From an uncultured Kiritimatiellota bacterium (lineage in GTDB: Bacteria > Verrucomicrobiota > Kiritimatiellia > RFP12 > UBA1067): DNA of 13,946 bases. The notes under the pieces are model-generated. The model worked only from the letters and a program-made list of their open reading frames with translations, ran no database searches and had not been told where the DNA came from. This document shows positions 1 to 7,269 of the stretch, one piece after another (positions within the stretch are counted from its first letter, which is position 1; every line of letters starts with the position of its first letter). The position numbers and the translations under genes are program-made. The stretch is from assembly GCA_934654805.1 (NCBI GenBank), contig CAKUGW010000084.1:1-13946 (forward strand), written 5' to 3'.

Positions 1-71
1 GAAATCCGCACGTCCGGTTTGATGAGGGGGAAGTCGCATCGGCGAAGCCGAGGCGTGGGTCTCTACTCTAC
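1..71 (+). mobile_element. 3' end of a group II intron (domain V 3' half and domain VI)
   Basis: The window opens on a GAAA tetraloop (1-4) followed by the 3' strand of a domain V hairpin (5-20), which reads like the well-known conserved GCACGT-CGGTT core. Domain VI follows. G24-G26 pairs with C66-C68, A65 is left bulged, and G27-A31 pairs with T60-T64. The distal hairpin 35-43/47-55 closes on a GAA loop. A bulged A seven bases before the 3' splice site is the expected branch point, and the terminal CTCTAC (66-71) is a typical bacterial group II intron end, so the 3' splice site is placed after C71. The catalytic 5' strand of domain V, any reverse-transcriptase ORF and the 5' exon lie outside the window. 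The structure is seen directly; splicing competence is inferred. Confidence 0.82.
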
Positions 72-1898
72 AAGAAACTCGTTCTCATCGCCCTCGGCGC
101 GGTCGTGTCCGCCGCCTCGGCGCGAGAGTGGACGGTCGATGCCCAAGGCGGCGGCGACTACACGGTCATCCAGGACGCCATCGACGCGGCATCCGCCGGC
201 GACACGATCTGGGTGAAGCCCGGCGTCTACGCGACCGGCGGGCGCGCGACATCGGAGGGGAGCGACAACCTCGCGCGCGTCCTCCTCACGAAGCCGCTGA
301 CGCTCGCCGCGACGAGCGGCGATCCCGCCGACACGCACATCGTCGGCGCGCCCGACCCGAACTCCGCCCTCGACGGCAAGGACTACGAGGGGCGCGGCCC
401 CAACGCCGTGCGCTGCATCCGCCTCGAGAAGGCAGCCGCGTCGGGCGGCGCCGCCATTCGCGGCTTCACGATCCGCGACGGCTACAGCGCCCAGCGGTAC
501 AACGGCGACGCCTACGGCGCGAACGACGCGCTCCTCGCCGCACAGCCCGGCGGCGTGACGTCGTTCAGCGCCGCCTACGCCAACTTCTACGTGACGGACT
601 GCGTGATCACGAACTGCTACGGCGTGCGCGGCGGCCTCGTGCGCTACGGCCGCTACGTCCGCTGCCGCTTTGCGGACGGACACGGTGGCGCGGGCGCGTC
701 GCTCGGCCGCAACATCAAGGTGTTGAGCTCGCTGATCCTGAAGATGCCCGGCGCGTGCGCGGACAACTCGACGTTCGTCAACTGCACGTTCGCGGACGGG
801 AACGGCGCGGCGCTTCACCTGAACAGCGGCTCGCTGAACAACACGGTCTTCAACACGATCGTCTCGGCGATGGGCGCGGCGAGCTTCACGGCCAAGGCCG
901 GAAACGGCACGGCGAAGAACAGCGTCTTCGACCGCCAGCCGTTCACGGACGCCACGGACTGCCACGAGGGCCTTGCCTATCCGCTCTTCGCGCCGCTCAG
1001 GGGCGACTTCCGCCTGCGCGCGGGCACGGTCGCGGCGACGGCCGGCGACGCCGCGCGGATCGCGCAGGCGTTTCCGAACGCCCCGGCGGCAGTTGAGCTC
1101 TATCGTTCGCTGGACGGATCGTCGTTCGCGGCGACGGGCGCGATTCCCGTCGGCTGCTACGCGCAGACGGCGGTCGCGGCGGGCGGCGCGGTGCAGTTCG
1201 ACGGCGCGAACACGGTCGTCTGCAGCGGCTACGCCGGCTCGGTCGGCGGGCTGTACGCCTTCTCCGAGACATCCCGCGCCGTCTTCCAGGCGCGTCCGCC
1301 GGCCGGCAAGGCCTACTTCGGCTTTAAGCGCGCGGCCGAGCAGGGCGGCTACCAGTTCCCCGAGATGGACGAGTCGCTCTACGTGGCGGTGCCGCCGACG
1401 GGCATCGTCGTGACGAACACGGCGGAATCCGTCGCAAAGGAATACTGGGTCGATCCCGACAGCGGTTCTGACGAAAACGCGGGCACGTCGTCCGCCGCGC
1501 CGCTGAAGACGCTCGCGCAGGCCGTAGACCTCCTCTCCCCGACGGTGCGTACGCTCGTCCACTGCGCGGCGGGCGACTACGCCGAGGGCGCCGCGGCGGA
1601 AGACGCGAACGGCAAAGCCGCCTCGCGATCTTGGACTATCGTACGCTCGTTCGCTTTAAGGGCGCGGGACGCGGCGTCTCGTTCATCTCCGGCGCGCCGG
1701 ATCCGAATTCGGTCGCGGCGGGCGGCGACGGCCGCGGCCCGAAGGCCGTGCGGTGCGTCTACATCGCCAATTCGTCGATGTGCTTGGTCGGCATCCAGGG
1801 CTTTACGCTGCGGAACGGCTTTGCCGACAGCGGAGACACGAGCGATTCGTCGAGTCGCCAGTATCAGGGCGGACTCGTCTTCTGCGGCGACGGCGTAG
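72..1898 (+). CDS. Secreted right-handed beta-helix protein, 5' fragment (3' exon after intron, then frameshifted)
   Basis: The reading frame begins at the intron splice site with AAG AAA and encodes a signal peptide: KK, then hydrophobic LVLIALGAVVS, then an ASA cleavage site before REW. The true start codon must lie in the 5' exon outside the window. A GTG at 105 could be called as a start but would delete the signal peptide. Module 1 starts at 129 (WTVDAQGGGDYT) and carries motifs GAPDPNS, GRGPNAVRC and GFTIRDGYS. Module 2 starts at 1446 (WVDPDSGSDENAGTS). These resemble parallel beta-helix (pectate-lyase-like fold) surface proteins. No catalytic residues are recognisable, so adhesin and polysaccharide-binding roles are as likely as lyase activity. 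Translation after about codon 1613 is out-of-frame sequence: homology continues in the next frame, in the entry starting at 1631. The frame is also open leftward through the intron to base 3, so automated callers may overextend it. Confidence 0.8.
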   Translation, partial: KKLVLIALGAVVSAASAREWTVDAQGGGDYTVIQDAIDAASAGDTIWVKPGVYATGGRATSEGSDNLARVLLTKPLTLAATSGDPADTHIVGAPDPNSALDGKDYEGRGPNAVRCIRLEKAAASGGAAIRGFTIRDGYSAQRYNGDAYGANDALLAAQPGGVTSFSAAYANFYVTDCVITNCYGVRGGLVRYGRYVRCRFADGHGGAGASLGRNIKVLSSLILKMPGACADNSTFVNCTFADGNGAALHLNSGSLNNTVFNTIVSAMGAASFTAKAGNGTAKNSVFDRQPFTDATDCHEGLAYPLFAPLRGDFRLRAGTVAATAGDAARIAQAFPNAPAAVELYRSLDGSSFAATGAIPVGCYAQTAVAAGGAVQFDGANTVVCSGYAGSVGGLYAFSETSRAVFQARPPAGKAYFGFKRAAEQGGYQFPEMDESLYVAVPPTGIVVTNTAESVAKEYWVDPDSGSDENAGTSSAAPLKTLAQAVDLLSPTVRTLVHCAAGDYAEGAAAEDANGKAASRSWTIVRSFALRARDAASRSSPARRIRIRSRRAATAAARRPCGASTSPIRRCAWSASRALRCGTALPTAETRAIRRVASIRADSSSAATA

Positions 1899-4135
1899 GG
1901 TCGAAGCAGGTTCTCGACTGCGAACTGGTCGGCGGTCTTGCCTATCGCGGCGGCATTTCGATGCACGGCACGTTCACGCGCGACATCTTCCGTGACACGT
2001 CGGCATTCAGTGGCGGCGCGCTGCGCGGCGCGACGGTGCGCAGCTCGGTCTTCTACGGGCATACGGGCCTTGTCCTGGCTGCCGACAACACCGTGCGCCA
2101 GTCGACGATTTCCTCGACGAACGGCGTCAGTGTGCTGGGGCGCGCGACGCTCATCTGCTCGGCCCTTCAGGCGACGGGCTGCACGGCTGACCTGGAGGTG
2201 ACGGGCTTCACGGGCGTCTGCTACTCGTTTGACAACGGCAAGAAGCTCACGGGCGGCACGGAGGGCGAAAGCTACTTCGCCCGCGAGCCGCGTTTCGTCG
2301 ATTTCGTGCATGACGACCTGCGTCTCCGCAGCGACTCGTCGCTCGTCACGGCGCCCGTGCCGGTGGACGCAGACTACTGGAAGGCGCCGGCCACGGACGT
2401 GAACGGCGTGCCGTTCAGCTACAAGGGCGGCAAGACGGTCGCGGGCGGCCTCTTCACGCCGGTGCCGGTGCTGGTCGTCGAGAAGCCCGCGTTCGGCGAG
2501 GCGACGCACGTCGGCGCGAACGTCGTGGAAGTCGGCGAATCGGTCACGGTGGACTTCACGCCCTCGACGAAGCGGCGGCTGGAGGCGATCCTCGTCAACG
2601 GCGAGCCGGTCGAGGGGACGAGCTACACGTTCGCGCCGGACACGGCGCTGGCGGACGACGGCGCGCCGATTCCGTCCGCGACGCTCGCGTTCCTGTTCTC
2701 GACGAACTGGTACGTGAACGCGACGGCCGGCAACGACGCCCACGACGGGTTCACGTCCGAGACGCCGTGGCGCACGCTCGCGAAGATCGCGACGTCCGGC
2801 CTGATGCTCCCCGGCGACTGCGTCCACGCGGCGGCAGGCGCCTACGACGCGGAGACGGCCGTGCCGTCGACGGATGCGGACGTCGGGGAATGCCGCGTCG
2901 TCCTGCCGACGGGCGTCACGCTCGTCGCGGACGAGGGGGCGGACATGACGCGCATCGTCGGCGCGGCGGACGCGACGGCGACGGACGCCTACGGGCGCGG
3001 CGAACGCGCCGTGCGGTGCGCCTACCTGGAGACGGGTGCGCGGCTCGTCGGCTTCACGCTCGCGGACGGCCGTGTGCCGAATACGGGGAACGGCTCACCC
3101 GACGGCAACCAGGCTGGCGACGTCGCGTGCATGGGCGGCGGCGTCTACGCGACGGAGATGAAGTCGGCGTTCGTCGCGGACGCGACGGGCGGCGTCTTCG
3201 ACTGCGTCTTCACGAACTGCGTGGCCGGACGCGGCGGCGCGGTCTTCGGCACGCGGCTCGTCAACAGCAAGGTCGTTGACTGCGTCGGCACGGCGTGTTC
3301 GCCGGTCGGCTACAACGCGGCGATCTACGGCACGGCCGTCGATCACGTCACGCGCGGGACGCTGACGCTCTTCCGCAACTGCTACGCCGTCTCGCACGTC
3401 ACGGTCGGCGCGCGCGTGAACACGGGCCGCTTCTTCGACAACCTGAAGGCGCCGATGCAGATCGACAACAGCGTCATCCTGTCGAGGCTGACGGCGTTCG
3501 GCAACAAGCTCGTCTACTCCAACTGCCTCGTCAACGTGACGGCGGAGACGTTCGATGCGCTGGAGGCCGCGCGGAAGCCGGGCACGCGGCGGATCGATTC
3601 GGCGGACGCGGCGGGACTGGACGCGGACGGGCGGCCGCAGGGCAAGACGGCCCTGACGGTCGATGCCGCGACGGCGACGGCGTTCCCCGCCGCGACGGAT
3701 GCGGACGGCCTGCCGCGCGTCAGCAACGGGACGATGGACATCGGCGCGTTCGAGTTCGACTGGCGGCCCGACTACGCGGAAGACCTCGGTGCGCTCGGCG
3801 ACGTCGTCGCGGCGGACGCGGCGGTCGTCGAGACGGCGGACGGGCGGGTGCTGATTCCGTCCGGCGAACTCGTGCTGGAGATCGCGGACGACGCGCAGCG
3901 CGGGCGCTACCGCTTCCCCGTGCAGGTGACGGGGACGGGCACGCTGACGATCCGGGCGGGCGAGCGGGTTCTCGCGACATTCGTCGCGGCGGACGGCGCG
4001 CAGGTCTTCCGCTACAAGACGAAGACGGCCGGCAAGGTGCTGACCTTCGCCTACGCGCCGGGCGCGGACGACGACGGCGGCGCGGCTCTCGCGGAGGCCA
4101 CCGGCGGCCCCGGCCTCGTCTTCGTCATCCGCTGA
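1631..4135 (+). CDS. Secreted right-handed beta-helix protein, 3' fragment (same gene, -1 frame)
   Basis: This continues module 2 of the upstream fragment. Recognisable sequence in this frame already starts at about 1616 (SRLAILDYRTLV, aligning with CRVVLPTGVTLV of module 3), so the TTG at 1631 is only the first possible start codon and probably not a real one. Module 2 has GAPDPNS, GRGPKAVRC and GFTLRNGFA. Module 3 starts at 2708 (WYVNATAGNDAHDG) and has GRGERAVRC and GFTLADGR. The helix ends in a DIGAFEF motif (3734-3754), a typical end for this class of beta-helix protein. About 120 residues follow that look like a beta-sandwich terminal domain, ending GLVFVIR. No transmembrane anchor or sorting signal was recognised. 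Together with the 5' fragment it makes one protein of about 1,350 residues, presumably exported. A strong terminator follows within 25 bases of the stop codon. Confidence 0.82.
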   Translation: MDYRTLVRFKGAGRGVSFISGAPDPNSVAAGGDGRGPKAVRCVYIANSSMCLVGIQGFTLRNGFADSGDTSDSSSRQYQGGLVFCGDGVGSKQVLDCELVGGLAYRGGISMHGTFTRDIFRDTSAFSGGALRGATVRSSVFYGHTGLVLAADNTVRQSTISSTNGVSVLGRATLICSALQATGCTADLEVTGFTGVCYSFDNGKKLTGGTEGESYFAREPRFVDFVHDDLRLRSDSSLVTAPVPVDADYWKAPATDVNGVPFSYKGGKTVAGGLFTPVPVLVVEKPAFGEATHVGANVVEVGESVTVDFTPSTKRRLEAILVNGEPVEGTSYTFAPDTALADDGAPIPSATLAFLFSTNWYVNATAGNDAHDGFTSETPWRTLAKIATSGLMLPGDCVHAAAGAYDAETAVPSTDADVGECRVVLPTGVTLVADEGADMTRIVGAADATATDAYGRGERAVRCAYLETGARLVGFTLADGRVPNTGNGSPDGNQAGDVACMGGGVYATEMKSAFVADATGGVFDCVFTNCVAGRGGAVFGTRLVNSKVVDCVGTACSPVGYNAAIYGTAVDHVTRGTLTLFRNCYAVSHVTVGARVNTGRFFDNLKAPMQIDNSVILSRLTAFGNKLVYSNCLVNVTAETFDALEAARKPGTRRIDSADAAGLDADGRPQGKTALTVDAATATAFPAATDADGLPRVSNGTMDIGAFEFDWRPDYAEDLGALGDVVAADAAVVETADGRVLIPSGELVLEIADDAQRGRYRFPVQVTGTGTLTIRAGERVLATFVAADGAQVFRYKTKTAGKVLTFAYAPGADDDGGAALAEATGGPGLVFVIR

Positions 4136-4157
4136 GGCGTTTCCCGTCTCTTGCAGA

Positions 4158-4197
4158 CCAAGCGGCACAGGCTTCTGCCTGTGCCGCTTGGCTTTTC
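4158..4197 (+). terminator. Intrinsic terminator between convergent genes
   Basis: A perfect 15-bp inverted repeat (4158-4172 with 4177-4191) closes on a TTCT loop and is followed by CTTTTCG. The short T-run is on the plus strand, so it best ends the beta-helix transcript. The minus-strand side lacks a T-run after the stem, so any action on the response-regulator transcript is less certain. Confidence 0.85.
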
Positions 4198-4198
4198 G

Positions 4199-4822
4199 TC
4201 AGTCCTGCAGCAGATGCTTGTGAAGGGCGATCGCGACGGCCTCGGCGCGGTTGGCCGCGCCGATCTTTGCGTAGATCGCCGTGACGTGTTCGCGCACGCT
4301 GTTCGTCGACAGGTTGAGCTGAAGGGCGATGTCGGCGTCCGTGAGGCCGCGCGTCATCGAGTCGAGAATGCTCTTCTGCCGTTCGGTCAGCGGGCGGACG
4401 GGCGGCGACGCCTTCAGCATCTTCCGGATCTCCGGGCTGACGACGGTCTCGCCGGCGACGACGCGGCGGATGGCGTCGACAAGCTCGCGGTGGTCGATGG
4501 TCTTCAGCAGCGCACCGTGCGCGCCGGCCTCCAGGGCGCGGGCGATGCCGTCCGCCTCGACGAACGACGTGAGGATGATGACTTTCGTCTGCGGGCGCGC
4601 CGCGATGATTTCGGCCGTGGCCGCCGCACCGTCCATCTCCGGCATGACGACGTCCATGAGGATCACGTCCGGTTTCAGCGCCGCGGCCTTGGACACGGCT
4701 TCGCGTCCGTCTTCGGCATCGCCCACGACGTGGAGGCCGGGATCGGTTTCGAGGATGGCCGCAAGCCCCATGCGCACGAGGGCATGGTCGTCGGCGATCA
4801 GGATCTTGGTTGGTTTGGACAT
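4199..4822 (-). CDS. NarL/FixJ-family (LuxR-type) response regulator
   Basis: This 207-residue two-component response regulator is the probable phosphoacceptor of the kinase encoded just upstream. The receiver domain spans about residues 5-120: acidic pair D11-D12, phosphorylatable D57 in ILMDVVMPEMDG, the switch threonine T85 and the conserved lysine K107. A C-terminal LuxR-type helix-turn-helix covers about 143-200 (PLTERQKSILDSMTRGLTDADIA, then LNLSTNSVREHVTAIYAKI). Length and domain order are normal for the family. The start at 4822 has an AAAGGA Shine-Dalgarno 8 bases upstream, and the first 25 bases overlap the end of the kinase gene, which suggests translational coupling. All key residues are intact. 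Target promoters cannot be inferred from this window. Confidence 0.95.
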   Translation of the reverse strand: MSKPTKILIADDHALVRMGLAAILETDPGLHVVGDAEDGREAVSKAAALKPDVILMDVVMPEMDGAAATAEIIAARPQTKVIILTSFVEADGIARALEAGAHGALLKTIDHRELVDAIRRVVAGETVVSPEIRKMLKASPPVRPLTERQKSILDSMTRGLTDADIALQLNLSTNSVREHVTAIYAKIGAANRAEAVAIALHKHLLQD

Positions 4823-6903
4823 GGTGACGTTCCTTTCGTGTCGGGCGGGAGTTCAAGCGAGGCCATGATCTTCGCGCCGGCGCCGGGGCGGCTTTCGACG
4901 GTGAGCTGGCCGCGGAAAAGGCGAAGGCGCTCGCGGACGCCCTGAAGGCCGAAATGCCCCTGCCGGACGCCGGGCGCAGATGACGGGTCGAAGCCGCAGC
5001 CGTTGTCGCTGACGGAGAAGAGAATCCGGTCTCCTTCGCGGCGGCCGTCGATTCTGACGGACGTCGCCTGTCCGTGGCGGATGGCGTTGAGCACGAGCTC
5101 GCGGACGATGCGCAGGAGCGCGTGGGCCACCGCGTCTGGAATCTCCTTGCGCGGCACGTTGAAGCGGATCTTCAGGTCGAGGCCGTGGACGTAGGGCTCG
5201 AGCGTCCGGACGAGGAGGCCGGCCGTCGTCGGCGCCTCCAGGGCGCGGCTGCGCAGGTCCCACAGGCACTGGCGCAGCTCGTTGCGGCAGGAGGCAAGCG
5301 TCTTTGACGCGAGGGCGAGATGGCGGCGCGCGCCGTCGGCGTCGGCGGGGAGGACCTGCTCGGCCGTGTTGACTTCTATCGTGGCGCCGAGCAGGGTCTG
5401 CGAGAGCGTGTCGTGAAGCTCGACGGACATCCGGGTGCGTTCGCGGGTCATGAGTTCCGCCTGGGCGTGCGCGAGCCGCTCCTTCAGCAACTCGCCGCTG
5501 CGCCGCCGGACGGTCTTCTTCAGCGTGAGGTTCCAGCAGACGACGGCGATGGTCAGGGCGGCGAGCGCGCTGAGGGCGACGAGCAGCCGGCGCGGCGTCC
5601 ACCACGGCGTGCGGGCGAGGACGCGGACGTCCTGCGGGTCGTTCAGGACGATGCGCAGGCCGGTGATGCGAGGCGCCGTGCCGTTGAAGCCAATCTTCTC
5701 CGTCTCGATCACGCACGTGCCCCGGATGCGGAGCGTGTCGCCGAGGCCGATGCGCACCGAGGCGGGAAGGCGTCCGCCCGTGTCGATCGTCGCCATGCGG
5801 CCTTCGCTCTCCAGGTAGAGCAGGCCGTCGCCGCGCGGGGCGGGCAGCCCACGCACGAGGCCGTCGAGCTGGACGTCCTGTCCGTGAAACGAATAGTCGT
5901 AGACGGTCTGGCGTCCAAGCGGACGGCTGAGCCGCGCCGCCGACGTCACGCGCACGGGCGGCGGCCGGGCGTCGTCCGCGTCGGCGTTCACGCGCGGCAG
6001 AGGTTGCCAGATGGCGCGCGTGAGGATGGCGCTGTAGAGGTCGGTTTCCTGCAGGCCGGCGAGGACGATGCGGTCGCCGCGCGACGGGAGCCGGGGCTCC
6101 GCGAGCTCGCCGCGCACGAGGGCGCCTCCGTCAGTCCGCAGCAGGAGGTTGTGTCCGCCCCAGACCGTGAGGACGCGGCCGGTCGCCTTGCGCCGCACGG
6201 CAAGCTGCCCGTCCCGCGCGCGGAAGAGGTCGGTCTCGCTGACGTCGGCCACGTCGAAGGGGTCGGTGCGGACGTCGAGGACGCGGATGTCGTCCGGGTT
6301 CGCGACGCGGATCGCGTACCTGAGCTGGCGGCGCAGTCCGCTGACGTGCGAGTAGATGCCCGTGACGGCGACGCGCTGGCCGATGAGCGCGGCGATGTCG
6401 CCGGGACGGTGATCCGCGTCCACGAGCGCGTAGAAGAGGGCGTTGCCGCAGGAGAGGATCAGGACGCGGCGGTGGCCGTTGAGCTCGTCGGCCAGCACGT
6501 CGGCGACGACGGCGTCGAGGCGGATGCGGCAGTGCGTGAAGGCGCCGTCCTGGAGTTCCTGCGGCGTGACGCGGATCGGCGGCGGCACGGGGCCATGGCC
6601 GAGGACCTGGACGGAGGTGCAGTCGGCGGCGATGGCGTAGAACGTGCCGGGGTTCATCCGCCCCCGGATGCGCACGCGGTCGCCGGGCGCGGCTTCCGCG
6701 AAGGCGTCCCCGGCATGGTTCCAGCAGGTCATGCCGACGTTTCCGTCCTGGACGGAGAACGTCTCGCGGTCTTCCGCGCCGAGGCTGACGAGCGTCGCCT
6801 CGACGTCGAAGGCGCGGCCGAATTCCCGGCGGGCTTCGGCCTGCCGCAGGTCATCGACCGAAGTCAGGACGGCGGCGGCGAGAAGAAGTGTTGTCAGCAT
6901 CAT
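4798..6903 (-). CDS. Membrane sensor histidine kinase, HisKA_3 type, with OB-fold-like sensor half
   Basis: From the ATG at 6903 this is a 701-residue protein. A hydrophobic N-terminus (MLTTLLLAAAVL) is probably a signal peptide. A long extracytoplasmic region (about 30-430) holds what look like four OB-fold-like units near residues 33-85, 123-185, 235-285 and 342-400, each ending in a G-D-x-[IVL]-x-[IV]-x-G type strand. One membrane helix (439-457) is followed by a charged linker, a HisKA_3 dimerisation domain with phospho-acceptor H497 (ELHDTLSQ), and an ATPase domain with N-box N606, G1 box DNGCGFD (633-639) and G2 box GHFGLQG (649-655). The kinase core looks complete. The open frame extends 66 codons further upstream, but the extended -10 element lies inside that extension, so 6903 is preferred. 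It overlaps the response regulator by 25 bases. The ligand is unknown; I infer a carbohydrate-related or envelope signal only weakly from context. Confidence 0.92.
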   Translation of the reverse strand: MMLTTLLLAAAVLTSVDDLRQAEARREFGRAFDVEATLVSLGAEDRETFSVQDGNVGMTCWNHAGDAFAEAAPGDRVRIRGRMNPGTFYAIAADCTSVQVLGHGPVPPPIRVTPQELQDGAFTHCRIRLDAVVADVLADELNGHRRVLILSCGNALFYALVDADHRPGDIAALIGQRVAVTGIYSHVSGLRRQLRYAIRVANPDDIRVLDVRTDPFDVADVSETDLFRARDGQLAVRRKATGRVLTVWGGHNLLLRTDGGALVRGELAEPRLPSRGDRIVLAGLQETDLYSAILTRAIWQPLPRVNADADDARPPPVRVTSAARLSRPLGRQTVYDYSFHGQDVQLDGLVRGLPAPRGDGLLYLESEGRMATIDTGGRLPASVRIGLGDTLRIRGTCVIETEKIGFNGTAPRITGLRIVLNDPQDVRVLARTPWWTPRRLLVALSALAALTIAVVCWNLTLKKTVRRRSGELLKERLAHAQAELMTRERTRMSVELHDTLSQTLLGATIEVNTAEQVLPADADGARRHLALASKTLASCRNELRQCLWDLRSRALEAPTTAGLLVRTLEPYVHGLDLKIRFNVPRKEIPDAVAHALLRIVRELVLNAIRHGQATSVRIDGRREGDRILFSVSDNGCGFDPSSAPGVRQGHFGLQGVRERLRLFRGQLTVESRPGAGAKIMASLELPPDTKGTSPCPNQPRS
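4831..4836 (-). promoter_or_regulatory. Shine-Dalgarno of the response regulator
   Basis: AAAGGA on the minus strand lies 8 bases before the ATG at 4822, inside the 3' end of the kinase gene. It fixes the start codon and contrasts with the promoter-proximal genes here, which lack such a site. Confidence 0.7.
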
Positions 6904-6910
6904 TGCCCGA

Positions 6911-6919
6911 ATTATACCA
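6911..6919 (-). promoter_or_regulatory. Extended -10 promoter of the kinase/regulator operon
   Basis: Reading minus strand, TGGTATAAT is a perfect extended -10 (TGn plus consensus TATAAT). It ends 7 bases before the kinase ATG (6903), so transcription should start at or within a base or two of the start codon. No convincing -35 is seen at 16-18 bp spacing, which extended -10 promoters can tolerate. Confidence 0.65.
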
Positions 6920-7027
6920 AAACGGGCGGACGGCGTTTGGCGGAAAGTGGCACAATTCGGAAAGCTTTTGTCGGGCGGGAGGGGCTTCGCCTGGCACGCG
7001 GCAGATCCGTGGCTGATCTTTGACAGC

Positions 7028-7052
7028 GGCTGACGGACGCCTGACGTCAGCC
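7028..7052. repeat. 8-bp inverted repeat with central palindrome
   Basis: GGCTGACG (7028-7035) pairs with CGTCAGCC (7045-7052), and a ten-base palindrome CTGACGTCAG (7041-7050) overlaps the right arm. It lies in the 6904-7133 spacer upstream of the kinase promoter, where no gene is supported. It could be an operator or a weak hairpin; there is no proof of function. Confidence 0.35.
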
Positions 7053-7210
7053 TGCGGATTGCAAATTCAGGTCTTGTCTCAGAAATAGCGTGTGGCCCCA
7101 CAAGCTAGGAGCCCCAGGCAGACCTCTCGGCGCATGAGAATTGTCCGCATTGAATTTGCTGTATCCGCGCAAAACAGACGAGTTTCAGACGTTTTTAATG
7201 CTCACCCGCA

Positions 7211-7268
7211 GGGACAGGCCCCCGCTTGCAATGGGGACAGGCCCCCCATTTGACGGGGCCTGTCCCCA
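7211..7268. repeat. REP-like GGGGACAGGCCCC palindrome with an extra arm copy
   Basis: A 14-bp perfect inverted repeat, TGGGGACAGGCCCC (7232-7245) and GGGGCCTGTCCCCA (7255-7268), flanks a nine-base loop. A further direct copy of the arm (GGGACAGGCCCCC, 7211-7223) precedes it. This matches the style of REP/BIME elements of the GGGGACAGG class that are mobilised by RAYT (IS200-like tyrosine) transposases. The element lies at the edge of a degraded coding stretch. Confidence 0.65.
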
Positions 7269-7269
7269 C

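Noticed and set aside
63..1562. 499-codon minus-strand open frame opposite the beta-helix gene (and similar frames at 1577-2827 and 3095-4168)
   Set aside because: Low-complexity Arg/Val/Ala translation antisense to a module-bearing protein; explained by GC codon periodicity.
1605..1625. Programmed -1 ribosomal frameshift in the beta-helix gene
   Set aside because: No slippery heptamer is present at the crossing point, so an indel is the simpler reading; left only as something to test.
5320..7023. 567-codon plus-strand open frame opposite the histidine kinase
   Set aside because: The minus strand encodes intact kinase motifs (H, N, G1, G2 boxes); the plus translation is a compositional shadow.
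7141..7269. TTG-initiated N-terminal extension of the 7270-7651 remnant
   Set aside because: It translates through the REP-like palindrome and has no ribosome-binding site, so the extension is chance reading.
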